This document shows, one piece after another, positions 1 to 8,796 of a stretch of DNA of 20,619 nt. The translations under genes and the position numbers were made by a program. The stretch is from NCBI GenBank assembly GCA_902836725.1, contig CADFRV010000010.1, positions 1-20,619 of the forward strand, written 5' to 3'. The notes beneath the pieces are model-generated. The model was given only the letters and a program-made list of their open reading frames with translations, searched no databases and was not told the DNA's origin. Positions within the stretch are counted from its first letter, which is position 1. Each line of letters starts with the position of its first letter. The DNA comes from Muribaculaceae bacterium. GTDB taxonomy: Bacteria; Bacteroidota; Bacteroidia; Bacteroidales; Muribaculaceae.

Positions 1-196
1 CGATGTTAACCACAGCCTCGCGCTTGTTGAGGGCGATGATGGTACCTTCGATTACTTCTTTGTCTTTTACGGTGTTGAGCGATTCGTCATAGGTGCGTGT
101 AAGCTCCTCGCGCGACTTGTCGCTTTTGGTCTCCCCTTTCTCATAGGCATCCCAGTCGAAATCTGCGATGGGAGAGTTTTTAACTTCTTCAGTCAT
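1..196 (-). CDS. rpsA: 30S ribosomal protein S1, N-terminal part (runs off left edge)
   Basis: The first 65 codons of ribosomal protein S1, which helps the small subunit bind and unfold mRNA through repeated S1 (OB-fold) domains. Reading the minus strand from the ATG at 196 gives MTEEVKNS, then FDWDAYEKGE, then LNTVKDKEVIEGTI and LNKREAVVNI. These match the start of Bacteroidetes S1: an acidic lead-in with an FxWD motif, then the first strands of S1 domain 1 (EVxxGTxxxxNKREVVVNIG). The rest, normally about 550-600 residues, lies outside the window. The start is fixed by an in-frame ATG at the conserved N-terminus. A near-consensus promoter lies about 120 nt upstream. As an essential housekeeping gene it marks this as chromosome rather than a mobile element. 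Identification is from memory of the family. Confidence 0.92.
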   Translation of the reverse strand, partial: MTEEVKNSPIADFDWDAYEKGETKSDKSREELTRTYDESLNTVKDKEVIEGTIIALNKREAVVNI

Positions 197-318
197 TAAA
201 AAAGATGGTTAATAAATATAGTTTGTAAAAATCTCAATCCGCTATATCACAACAGCTTGCGGGCTATTTCACAACCGCCTGCACAGCCGTCGGGACACAA
301 CGGAGCCATAAGGCGCAG

Positions 319-349
319 CAAAGGTAGCGTTTTTTTATTGAATTTCAAC
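319..349 (-). promoter_or_regulatory. Promoter for rpsA (Bacteroidetes type)
   Basis: On the minus strand the -33 element GTTG (346-349) is separated by exactly 19 bp from TACCTTTG (319-326), which fits the Bacteroidetes -7 consensus TAnnTTTG. Transcription should begin near 312 and give a leader of about 115 nt before the rpsA ATG at 196. The spacer length equals that of the two best minus-strand promoters elsewhere in the window. Confidence 0.65.
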
Positions 350-362
350 GTTTTTCCCCGGT

Positions 363-378
363 TATTTTTGTACTTTTG
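363..378 (+). promoter_or_regulatory. Candidate -7 element(s) for the secreted protein gene at 464
   Basis: Two adjacent matches to TAnnTTTG, TATTTTTG (363-370) and TACTTTTG (371-378), face the gene starting at 464. Neither has a TTTG at the usual 19-20 bp; the nearest TTG (338-340) gives a 22-bp spacer to the first. The site lies 14-29 bp from the -33 element of the divergent rpsA promoter, so the two polymerases would compete for space. The -7 match is visible; the assignment is an inference. Confidence 0.4.
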
Positions 379-463
379 TCTCTATGCCACAACAAAATGT
401 GGCTGCGCCCTACTGCGAGCACTCCGCTTCACCAATTATTTTCACACAACATATTTTTACCCA

Positions 464-3400
464 ATGAGGATTTTACAGACAGCAATCTTTGCAGCCGCCC
501 TGGCCATAGTAGCCCCGCCAGCTGCAGCCCAGGGTCTGCGCACACACGCACAACGCGGCCCGAGGACACCATTCGCACTGGAACGTGCCGGCGCCGTACG
601 CCTCGGAAGCCCTGCGCGGATGATCCCTTACAGCACCGGCGGCTCCGTTTTCGAGGCTATCCCGGCGCATGGAGCGATCGTATTTTCCGACGCCTGGACA
701 GACCAGAACTCCCCCGTCGGATATTACGAAATACCCACCTCCGGCACAACCGCCAGTTTCACTCTGCTCACGACATCGGATTATGCGGCATGCAATGCCG
801 GCACACTCGTTTTCGACGGATCCATAATGACAGCCGACGCGGAAAGCGACTACGGCACCAGAACGGTGAGCTATTATGTGGTGGATGCCGATACATACGA
901 AATGACCGGGATGGGCATACTTGACAGCTCGTTCCACGCCTATTCGATGGTGCAGGATCCTGTGAGCGGCAACTGCTACGGAAGTTTTCTCAATACCCGA
1001 ACCCAAACCCTGTATTTCGGCCAGATCAACAAGACCAATTTCAGTGTAAGAAGCATAAAAAGCTATCCCGACGGGCTGCATTTCAACGCCCTGGGCACCA
1101 CACCGCAGGGTGAATTATACGGAATCACATTCTCAGGCGACCTCTACGGTATCGACAAGACATCGGGAGAGGCTTCGCTTGTGGCGTCGACAGGCATAGG
1201 CTCCAAATACCAGTCGTCAGGAGCCATCAACCCTCGCAACGGAAAATTCTATTATGCCACATCATGCGACGAGGGGAGCGCCATGTATGAGATAGACCCC
1301 GCCACGGGAGATGTGGCTAAGGTATACGACATGCCCTACAACGAGGAGATACTCGGCATGCATTTTCCATCCTATACCTCGGCCGCCTCACCCGACTATC
1401 CCCGCGACGTGACCATAGTGTTCGAGGGATCTTCGCTCACCGGAGAAGTGCGCTTCAGAATGCCTTCCACCCTCGTGGACGGCACCGAGGCCACCGGAGA
1501 AGCCACATACAAAGTGACCGCAGACAGCAGGGTAGCCGCCACAGGCACCGCCTTATACGGCGCGCAGGTGGCTGTGCCGGTAACGGTGGAGGGGGCAGGT
1601 CTCCATACATTCAATGTCACTGTCAGCAACGAAGCAGGTGACAGCCCGGCCACTACCGACCGCTGTTTTATCGGCGCCGACACACCGCGCCCCGTAGAAA
1701 ATGTATCGCTCACGTATGACGGCGCACGCTTCACTCTCGCATGGCCTGCGGCACAGTCGGAAAACGGAGGATTTCTGGAGAACCTCACCTATACCGTAAC
1801 ACGCTCCGACGGCACGGTGGTGGCCGACAGAATCGTTGAGACAGGCTTTTCAGAACCATACGGCGCCCCGGAGAACGGCCTTGAGGTAATCAGCTATTCG
1901 GTAGCGGCAAACGCCTCGGGACTGACCGCGGCACCGACGGCATCCAACCGCATAACACTCGGCCATGTGGTGCCCCCTTACACCAACTCACTTACAACAG
2001 AGAACAGCGCGGCACCGTTCACCGTGTTCAACGTCAACAATGACAGGAACACCTGGGAGTGGGACAAGCGCGGATTCTTCGGCTGCTATTATGACAACCG
2101 CCACTCTGCCGCCGACGATTATCTGGTATTTCCCGGCGCGCTTCTCGAAAAAGGGAAAATATATACGGTATCATTTGACGCATACGGTTTCGAAAGTTCC
2201 AGATACACTGAAAAGGTTGCTCTCTACGTAGGCACATCATGCGCCCCCGAAGCATTCACCACCTGCCTTGTGGAACCGGTGGAGATAGTGATGAACGAGC
2301 GCAGGCGCATCACTGCCAATTTCAGGGCACCGGAAGAGGGCATTTTCTATTTTGCCATCCACTGCTGCTCGGCCCCGGACCAGTTTGTACTGTATGTGGA
2401 CAACATCGAGATATCAGCCCCGCTGTCGACCGCCGCACCCGCTATGGTGACAGACCTTAAGGCTGTGCCTGACCTCAACGGCGCTTTGAAAGCCACTGTA
2501 AGCTTCACCGCTCCAACAGCAGATCTCGCCGGCAACCGGCTCGAAAGCCTTACGAAAGTGGAGGTGCGCGCCGGCTCACGCCTTGTGGCACAGCTCACAG
2601 GCGCGCCCGGATCTTCCATGAGCTGCACCGACAATGACGCGCAGGCAGGCGAGAACACCTACGATGTAATCCCCTTCAACGAAAGCGGCGAGGGGGAACA
2701 TGCCCTTGTATCAGCATTCGTAGGTTTCTCCAAACCTTCGATGCCAGCGGAATTCACCGTATCGGGCGGCGATAACGACGGCAAGGTCGTGCTCACATGG
2801 TCGCCTGTGACCACCGACGTCAACGGCCTTGTGTTCAACCCCGGCGATGTCACTTACACCATAGTGAAATATGAATACAACACCCAGGTGATCATCGCCG
2901 AGAAAATTACTGACTGCCGCTTTGAATATCAGGCTACTGAACCCGATGCCATGCAGGAACTGATACAGTTTGCCGTGTTCCCGATCAACGCAAAAGGGGA
3001 AGACGGCGTGGGCCTAACCACCGACATGGTGCCGGTAGGCGCACCCGACCCGCTGCCGTTCATCGAATCGTTCCCCGGAGCATATATGTCGCACGTTTTC
3101 GGCATGTCATATGACGGTGCCGAATGGTGGCTGAGCACCGAACAGGATATGAACGGCAATGTGCCCGCCCAGGATGGAGACGACGGTTTCGCCGTGCTCG
3201 GCTCAAACGAGCTGCTTACCTCCGCACGCCTGTTCAGCGGCCGCATAGACCTTTCCAAAGCCTCTGCTGCGGAACTCACCTTCCATTATTATGTGCTCGC
3301 CCCCGAAGACCGCAATACCGTACAGGTATCTGTAAATGACGGAACCGGTTGGACAAACACCGGCGAACCGTTCGTAATGGGCAATGGCGACACCCATAAA

Positions 3401-3748
3401 TGGACGAAAGCGACCCTCGACCTCTCGGCCTATGCCGGCAAGCGCATACAGATCTGTCTGGAAGGTTACATCAACACTTATGCGTATATCTTCATCGACA
3501 ACCTTACAGTGACCGATCCGAAGACAGGAGCCGTAGACATCACTACGGAAAATATATCCAGCAACAGCATAGCCGCCATCGGCGGAGGAATTGCGGTGAC
3601 CGCATCACCGGCCGACCGGGTAGTTGTAACCGACACTCTCGGACGCATCCTCCACAGCTCGAGCGGAAGCGTCACTCTTCCCCTCCCGGCGGGAATATAT
3701 ATCGTGAAGGCAGGCACCCTGACACGCAAACTCACAGTGCGTCCCTGA
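464..3748 (+). CDS. Secreted multidomain surface protein (propeller-like, Fn3-like, two jelly rolls, T9SS-type C-terminus)
   Basis: A 1094-residue protein, predicted exported and non-catalytic. The ATG at 464 was chosen because it begins a clear signal peptide (MRILQTAIFAA..., cleavage likely after AAAQ near residue 23); the open frame extends upstream to 257 but there encodes unlikely sequence overlapping the putative promoter. Residues about 60-303 carry repeated Gly/Tyr-rich strands (GELYGITFSGDLYGID, NGKFYYATS, MYEIDPATGDV), suggesting a beta-propeller. Then come Ig/Fn3-like regions (about 315-500), a choice-of-anchor J-like jelly roll (about 505-652: WEWDKRG, DDYLVFPG, LYVDNIEI), two Fn3-like domains (656-858), a second jelly roll (862-1016: DLSAYAGKRIQI, FIDNLTV) and a T9SS type A-like C-terminal domain (about 1028-1094, ending LPAGIYIVKAGTLTRKLTV). 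It is likely monocistronic, ending at a terminator shared with the convergent gene. The ligand is unknown; adhesion or polymer binding is inferred. Confidence 0.85.
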   Translation: MRILQTAIFAAALAIVAPPAAAQGLRTHAQRGPRTPFALERAGAVRLGSPARMIPYSTGGSVFEAIPAHGAIVFSDAWTDQNSPVGYYEIPTSGTTASFTLLTTSDYAACNAGTLVFDGSIMTADAESDYGTRTVSYYVVDADTYEMTGMGILDSSFHAYSMVQDPVSGNCYGSFLNTRTQTLYFGQINKTNFSVRSIKSYPDGLHFNALGTTPQGELYGITFSGDLYGIDKTSGEASLVASTGIGSKYQSSGAINPRNGKFYYATSCDEGSAMYEIDPATGDVAKVYDMPYNEEILGMHFPSYTSAASPDYPRDVTIVFEGSSLTGEVRFRMPSTLVDGTEATGEATYKVTADSRVAATGTALYGAQVAVPVTVEGAGLHTFNVTVSNEAGDSPATTDRCFIGADTPRPVENVSLTYDGARFTLAWPAAQSENGGFLENLTYTVTRSDGTVVADRIVETGFSEPYGAPENGLEVISYSVAANASGLTAAPTASNRITLGHVVPPYTNSLTTENSAAPFTVFNVNNDRNTWEWDKRGFFGCYYDNRHSAADDYLVFPGALLEKGKIYTVSFDAYGFESSRYTEKVALYVGTSCAPEAFTTCLVEPVEIVMNERRRITANFRAPEEGIFYFAIHCCSAPDQFVLYVDNIEISAPLSTAAPAMVTDLKAVPDLNGALKATVSFTAPTADLAGNRLESLTKVEVRAGSRLVAQLTGAPGSSMSCTDNDAQAGENTYDVIPFNESGEGEHALVSAFVGFSKPSMPAEFTVSGGDNDGKVVLTWSPVTTDVNGLVFNPGDVTYTIVKYEYNTQVIIAEKITDCRFEYQATEPDAMQELIQFAVFPINAKGEDGVGLTTDMVPVGAPDPLPFIESFPGAYMSHVFGMSYDGAEWWLSTEQDMNGNVPAQDGDDGFAVLGSNELLTSARLFSGRIDLSKASAAELTFHYYVLAPEDRNTVQVSVNDGTGWTNTGEPFVMGNGDTHKWTKATLDLSAYAGKRIQICLEGYINTYAYIFIDNLTVTDPKTGAVDITTENISSNSIAAIGGGIAVTASPADRVVVTDTLGRILHSSSGSVTLPLPAGIYIVKAGTLTRKLTVRP

Positions 3749-3766
3749 TCTACGACCGACTACAAT

Positions 3767-3804
3767 AAAAAAGGCGATATGCCCCGGGGCACATCGCCTT
3801 TTTT
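3767..3804. terminator. Bidirectional intrinsic terminator between convergent genes
   Basis: AAAAAAGGCGAT (3767-3778) pairs with ATCGCCTTTTTT (3793-3804). The inner GCCCC/GGGGC continues the stem after one mismatch. There are A6 and T6 runs on both sides, so it terminates the + strand gene ending at 3748 and the - strand gene ending at 3822. Confidence 0.9.
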
Positions 3805-3821
3805 AATGTGTGTATCAGGAA

Positions 3822-6800
3822 TTATTTCACTGTCACTTTACGGACAACAGTTCCGGCGGTTACAACGTATACACCGGGAGCTACAGCTACAGAAGCCTCA
3901 CCGGACACGGTGAACGCAGCCACAGCCACACCCGCAGTAGTATATACCTTGACATCGGCATGGGCAGCGGTCACTTTTATGACACCGTTTCCGCCGACTA
4001 CAGCCATCTCTGCCATCTCTACATCGCCGAGACCGGTGATCTCGGGAACATCAAATTCATAGGTCACATACTCAGATGCGCCTGAAGCATAGACGGAGCG
4101 TACCCCCACAGTGTATCTGCCTTCGCCAAGCGACGGGAAGAGCATCTCGGTCTCCTGTGTGGAACCCTTATCCTCACCGTCGAGGGTAAGGTCATAAGAT
4201 TTCACGAAGCCTGCCACGGAAACCTCCTCGCCACCTTCACGGCCTACACGGAAATCGTCGATCTGCACGATAAAACCGTCGACAGACACGCAGCGCACGG
4301 CCAGGTATACATCCTTGCCGACATACTCTCCAAGAGAGATGGAGTACTTGGTCCATTCGGAAGAGGAGGGCTCAACAGCGTCAAGCACCTTGAAATCGGA
4401 TATAGAGGCGCCATCTGTGGAGATCAGGAATTCCAGACGCTCCGGATAGATGGAGTATGCCTTGGCCAGAACGCTCATTTCATACCCTTCGCGTATTGCA
4501 ATGCAGGGAGAGATGAGCCATTTGTCGGCGGCGGCATTCTGCGGTCCCTGGAAAATGACGGTCTTGTCGCCGTCGGGAGCCAGGATAGCCATATCAGCCG
4601 ACATAGCAGGCACTGTGGCATGAGGATTGAATACCATCGGGGGCACACTTGCCATGGCCGAGGGTGTGCAGCAGCCGGGGAAGTTCACGATATTGCTCAT
4701 GCTTCCCAGCCCGATCGGATAGGAGGGCTCCATGTTGTTGTTCAGGGTCATCCATCCGCCGAACTCGCCGGTAGCAAAATCGTCATAGTCCTCGAAGCTG
4801 TCCCCGAAGCCGAAGTTACGGTTCCAGCTTACGGTAACGTCCATCTTGTCTCCGTTCACCACACCTTCATGCGAGATATTGAACGGTGCCACGATAGTCT
4901 CTTTCAGAGCGATATCCACCGTCATTTCAGAGTCGACATCCACTTCGGCGCTAAACGGATCATAGAATTCCTGTTCCACATCCACGGTGTACTTGCCTTT
5001 GGGAAGCGAGGCCACCGAAGCCGCCCCGTCGGTCACAGGCACATTGTATACCGCGCCTTCTGCAGAGGTGAGGAGCACATTTACGGTTTCCGGCATCACC
5101 TCGTTGTTGGTAGTGACGGCAAAGTCTGTCTTCACATAATCGTCAGCATTGATCTCGAACGCGATATCCACAGGCTCGGCACTCGCATTGAGATAGGTGG
5201 CCACGATCTGCGCCACATGCTTGCCGGGCTGCACATCTGCCAGAGTGAAACTGTAGTCTTCGGTCTCGCCCACAGTCTCGCCGTCAAGCATCACAACGAA
5301 TTTTTCGTTGGGATTGGCGGCAGAACGCTGTGCCACTCTTCGGGCTTTTGCAGCAGATTTCACAGCCACACGTCCTACAAACACATCGTCGAGCTGCGAT
5401 ATAAACGCGCCTGTCTGCGAGATGCAGTGGAAACCGATCTTCACGGTCTGTCCGGCATACTCTGCCAGAGAGATCTCCACGGTCTTCCAGTCAGAGAAAT
5501 CGGCTTCGATATAGTTGCCTTCCGATATGATGGTGAAATCGGCAGGTGCGGGATCGGCTGCGGTTGTGACGCCTACGGTAAAGCGGGCGTTGCCTGTATC
5601 GGCCGACTTGATGCTGAAACGCAGCATATTGTCCTCTCCAAGCTCAATTGCGGGAGTGATCAGCCAGTCGTTGTTGGGCATACCGTTGGCAGTCTGCACG
5701 AAACCTACATACTGCATGCCGCTGCGTCCCATCAGCGTGGGATACATCGCGGGATCCCAGATAGGCTCAACCTTCATGGGGTTGATGATCTGGCCGTAAT
5801 TAACCACACCGCGGTTGGGATATACGCCGGACATGGCTGCGGCGGGAGCGTTGTCCACGTCGATACCGGTCCAGGGTGCGAAATTCACCGCGAAAGCCTC
5901 ATGGCCCTCGAAATCGTCCTCGAACACAGCCTCGTCGCCGTTCCAGGTCAGTGTCACATTGTTTTCACCTGTGAAGATGTCGTGGTCAAGCTCATAGGCG
6001 GTGCCATAGGGCTGACGCACATCCTCTGCCAGTGTGGCGCTTACAGATGTCGGTTTGTTGACATTGAACTCCACCACACAAGGTTTCATGCCAGGCACAG
6101 CCACCGTGAGGGTGTGCTTGCCGCCGTAGACATTCAGCCCGGCAGTACCGTTTCCGTCAAGCACAGTCTCGGAAGAGGGATAATTGATAGAGAATCGTTC
6201 GGAAACGAGAGTGAACACGGTACCTTCAAGGGATATGCCGGCTTCGCTCTCCACACTTATCGAGAGAGGATACTCACGTTCGGTCGAGAAATCCTTCAGA
6301 ACGACGTCGCCTGCAGGATTGCCGTCGGCAAACGATACTTCAGCCGAATATACCGGATGGTCGGGATGGTCAATTGTCATGGTGTAGACAAGCGCCGGCT
6401 GGAACACATCTATCGAATATGCTCCGGTCTCGTCTGTCACTGCCGTGTATAGCACATCGCCGGAGACGAGGGACACCTCTGTGTCAGCGATAGCGTTGCC
6501 CTGCGCGTCAGCTACCTTTCCTGCAAGCATCGCGGGCTGCGAATACACCATGAATTTGGTAATCGGCGTGCCGGAAGTGCTGCTCCACGTTGCTGCGATG
6601 AATTTATCGTAGTTGTCGTTGTAGCGGGCAATGGAGTTGTTGTTAAGTTCCAGATCATAGGGGAAATCGAGAGCTGTATACACATCGGCGTTGGCACTTC
6701 TCACCGCCATAAGCAGATTGCCACCTTCATAGATATATGGTGAATCGAAGCTCACGTTGATGACTTCATAAGGCACCGACTCGTTTTTCACATCAATTGT

Positions 6801-8666
6801 GTATGCCCCGTTGAAAAGAGGTGCTGTCTCAGCCAGATCATTGGGGGAAGATGGATCAGCAGATCCGTTGTCAACCTGCGTGAGCCATACGGCAAGGGTG
6901 GTATTGATCTGTTTCACTGCAGAGGCGCTGGCATCGAAAGCCACTCCCTGGATCTGTTTGCCGGGAGTTATACCGAATTTCGCCAGATATTCCTGCGTGA
7001 ATACCACCTGCGACTCCGAGTTGTACCAGTTGGTGCGCAAGGGCACATAGGAGTTCTTGCGCGAGCCGTCCCAGTTGCCCACGGTCACTGTCTCATCGGC
7101 ACTCTCCTCCTTTACTGTGACAATGGTCTTTGCGGTCTCCACCACCGCATCACCCGCCGTGATGCGCGCGAACACCTCATATTCTCCCGGATGGTTGAAC
7201 ACATGCTCCATTGTGAACTCCTGTTCCGCGAGCGATTCCCACAGCGGTGTATCCTCTACGGCCGCCACTTTCTTTCCGTCAATGAAAAGCTCCACGGAAT
7301 AAGCGCCGGCCTCTTCGCCCGAGTCGGCGAGATTCCTGGCCTTTATCATAGCCTTCCAGGGATTGTTGGCAGTCACTTTGGCGGGAAGCTCGGCAGAAAG
7401 CAGCATTATGTCGTGAGCCACAGGCACGATTTCTCCGCCGAACACATTGTTCAGCATCACATACATCCCCTTGAAACCGATGTACCAGTCTCCGGCAGGA
7501 AGATTGTCTATCACATAATCGGCATATTTCCTGTCGGTGGTCGGGAATCTCTCTGCTCCCCCTTCGCCATATGCGTTGATCGACTTCAGCAGCTGCCAGT
7601 TTGTGCGGTCGGAGGAATAATACACCTCAAGACGCGACGAATAGCTGCGGCGGGCGGCCTGGAAAGTCATGGCATCACCCTGGCCGAAACGCAGACGCGG
7701 AGTGATGGCGTAATTGAAATTTTTCTCTTCCGAGGAGCCGTGAGCCAGATTGAACTTGTCGTCATCGCTGACACTGTTGTACCCGATGCTCCAGTTGTCT
7801 GACAGCACCCATCCTTTGGGCACATAGTCATATCCCTGCTCTGTATCGAAACTTTCAAAGAAACTCTCAGGACCCACATAAGAGGCCGATACGGGATATT
7901 CCTTGGATTCGGCACCTTCCACATTGAATTTCATCACACCGGCCTTCACTCCGGGAGTCGAGGGAGTGAAAGTTATCTCCAACGGTTGAAATGTCTCGCT
8001 GCTGGAAGCAGCTTTTGAAAGTCCTGTCACGGTAAAGGGCACCTCGACATTCGTGATAGCGAATCCCTCCGGCAGTTCCACCGAGTTTACAACCACATCT
8101 CCTGTGCCGGTGGCACGCAACCGGTACGTGAGTGTCTTGGCCTCGGTGACAAATCCGAAGCTGATGGGATTGCCATACTCTATGCCGCTGTTCATCTCGC
8201 AAAGATGATAGCTCACCGAGTGAGCGTAAATATCGCGCCAGGGCATGATGTCCTTGTTGGTGGACGTTACGTTCTCCCTTACGCTCAGCTTCGACCAGAA
8301 CCGAAGCGAGCCGTTGTTGGCTTCGATAAGGGGTTCCACGGAATAGTCGCAAGGCAGCTCGAGCTGAAGGGTGCCACCGGGTGCCAGAGCCTCTCCGATG
8401 GGGAAAACCTGCAGATCGGTCGGGCCGGAAGTCTGATACAGTGTCAGGGTGTAGCCTTCGTCGCCGGGAGCCAGAGCCACATCGCCGGTGTTCTCCAGAG
8501 TAACGGAAAGCGTATGACCTGTCACACGGTTGTCCTCACCGGCATAAATATCGCCGGGAGCCGAATATGACGCCCCGGTGATCCTGAGCCCCGCGTCCGC
8601 ATAAGCGGAGAGATACGCGCTCCCTATCGCCATAAGCGCCAGGAATTTTGTAATAGATTGTTTCAT
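3822..8666 (-). CDS. Very large secreted adhesin-like protein with duplicated cleaved-adhesin modules and T9SS-type C-terminus
   Basis: A 1614-residue protein with a signal peptide (MKQSITKFLALMAIG..., cleavage near AYA at 21-23). Modules as read: CARDB/Ig-like region (about 26-265); choice-of-anchor J jelly roll (268-420, starting FFESFDTEQG, with GWVLSDNWSIGYNS); CARDB-like domain (422-520); a domain of unclear fold (530-710); carboxypeptidase regulatory-like domain (713-792: AGKVADAQGNAIADTEV ... TDETGAYSIDV); then two copies of a composite unit (about 800-1172 and 1173-1541). Each copy has a PEGA-like beta segment, a cleaved-adhesin/MAM-like jelly roll (NDWLITPAIEL, LAEYAGQTVKIGFHCIS; KWLISPCIAI, LGEYVGKDVYLAVRCVS) and an Fn3-like tail (MLDGETVGETEDY; TLDGEDKGSTQET). 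A sorting-like C-terminus (about 1549-1614) ends APGVYVVTAGTVVRKVTVK. The jelly rolls resemble those of Porphyromonas gingipain/Hag adhesins, which suggests host-protein or matrix binding; no protease motif was seen. It lies 130 bp downstream of the 1153-residue gene on the same strand and may be partly co-transcribed with it. Confidence 0.88.
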   Translation of the reverse strand: MKQSITKFLALMAIGSAYLSAYADAGLRITGASYSAPGDIYAGEDNRVTGHTLSVTLENTGDVALAPGDEGYTLTLYQTSGPTDLQVFPIGEALAPGGTLQLELPCDYSVEPLIEANNGSLRFWSKLSVRENVTSTNKDIMPWRDIYAHSVSYHLCEMNSGIEYGNPISFGFVTEAKTLTYRLRATGTGDVVVNSVELPEGFAITNVEVPFTVTGLSKAASSSETFQPLEITFTPSTPGVKAGVMKFNVEGAESKEYPVSASYVGPESFFESFDTEQGYDYVPKGWVLSDNWSIGYNSVSDDDKFNLAHGSSEEKNFNYAITPRLRFGQGDAMTFQAARRSYSSRLEVYYSSDRTNWQLLKSINAYGEGGAERFPTTDRKYADYVIDNLPAGDWYIGFKGMYVMLNNVFGGEIVPVAHDIMLLSAELPAKVTANNPWKAMIKARNLADSGEEAGAYSVELFIDGKKVAAVEDTPLWESLAEQEFTMEHVFNHPGEYEVFARITAGDAVVETAKTIVTVKEESADETVTVGNWDGSRKNSYVPLRTNWYNSESQVVFTQEYLAKFGITPGKQIQGVAFDASASAVKQINTTLAVWLTQVDNGSADPSSPNDLAETAPLFNGAYTIDVKNESVPYEVINVSFDSPYIYEGGNLLMAVRSANADVYTALDFPYDLELNNNSIARYNDNYDKFIAATWSSTSGTPITKFMVYSQPAMLAGKVADAQGNAIADTEVSLVSGDVLYTAVTDETGAYSIDVFQPALVYTMTIDHPDHPVYSAEVSFADGNPAGDVVLKDFSTEREYPLSISVESEAGISLEGTVFTLVSERFSINYPSSETVLDGNGTAGLNVYGGKHTLTVAVPGMKPCVVEFNVNKPTSVSATLAEDVRQPYGTAYELDHDIFTGENNVTLTWNGDEAVFEDDFEGHEAFAVNFAPWTGIDVDNAPAAAMSGVYPNRGVVNYGQIINPMKVEPIWDPAMYPTLMGRSGMQYVGFVQTANGMPNNDWLITPAIELGEDNMLRFSIKSADTGNARFTVGVTTAADPAPADFTIISEGNYIEADFSDWKTVEISLAEYAGQTVKIGFHCISQTGAFISQLDDVFVGRVAVKSAAKARRVAQRSAANPNEKFVVMLDGETVGETEDYSFTLADVQPGKHVAQIVATYLNASAEPVDIAFEINADDYVKTDFAVTTNNEVMPETVNVLLTSAEGAVYNVPVTDGAASVASLPKGKYTVDVEQEFYDPFSAEVDVDSEMTVDIALKETIVAPFNISHEGVVNGDKMDVTVSWNRNFGFGDSFEDYDDFATGEFGGWMTLNNNMEPSYPIGLGSMSNIVNFPGCCTPSAMASVPPMVFNPHATVPAMSADMAILAPDGDKTVIFQGPQNAAADKWLISPCIAIREGYEMSVLAKAYSIYPERLEFLISTDGASISDFKVLDAVEPSSSEWTKYSISLGEYVGKDVYLAVRCVSVDGFIVQIDDFRVGREGGEEVSVAGFVKSYDLTLDGEDKGSTQETEMLFPSLGEGRYTVGVRSVYASGASEYVTYEFDVPEITGLGDVEMAEMAVVGGNGVIKVTAAHADVKVYTTAGVAVAAFTVSGEASVAVAPGVYVVTAGTVVRKVTVK

Positions 8667-8708
8667 ACGTGTATTTTATGATGATTGATTTTCCAAAGAG
8701 GAATGAGG

Positions 8709-8751
8709 AAAGGATGCCCCACGAGGCGTATGTGCCATTGGGGCATCCTTT
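8709..8751 (-). terminator. Hairpin between the two minus-strand adhesin genes (probable terminator or attenuator)
   Basis: AAAGGATGCCCC (8709-8720) is perfectly complementary to GGGGCATCCTTT (8740-8751), with a 19-nt loop containing a small GGC/GCC stem. Read on the minus strand it lies about 46 nt after the stop of the 1153-residue gene. The tail beyond the stem is C/T-rich, not a clean U run, so termination may be partial and allow readthrough into the 1614-residue gene. No good promoter was found between the hairpin and that gene's ATG at 8666. Confidence 0.6.
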
Positions 8752-8796
8752 GATTTGTTTCAGGCGCCGCGCTGCCGGGCGCGGTCGCCATAAGGA

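Noticed and set aside
257..463. N-terminal extension of the first surface protein to an upstream ATG at 257
   Set aside because: The extra 69 residues would cover the rpsA promoter and the -7 candidates. The ATG at 464 starts directly with a textbook signal peptide.
4620..6452. 610-codon open frame on the + strand inside the 1614-residue gene
   Set aside because: It is antisense to a gene with signal peptide, clear domains and terminator. The translation is His/Gly/Arg-rich with no domain, as expected of a shadow frame in GC-biased codons, and it has no promoter.
7191..7802. 203-codon + strand frame within the 1614-residue gene
   Set aside because: Antisense shadow with no supporting motif or initiation signal.
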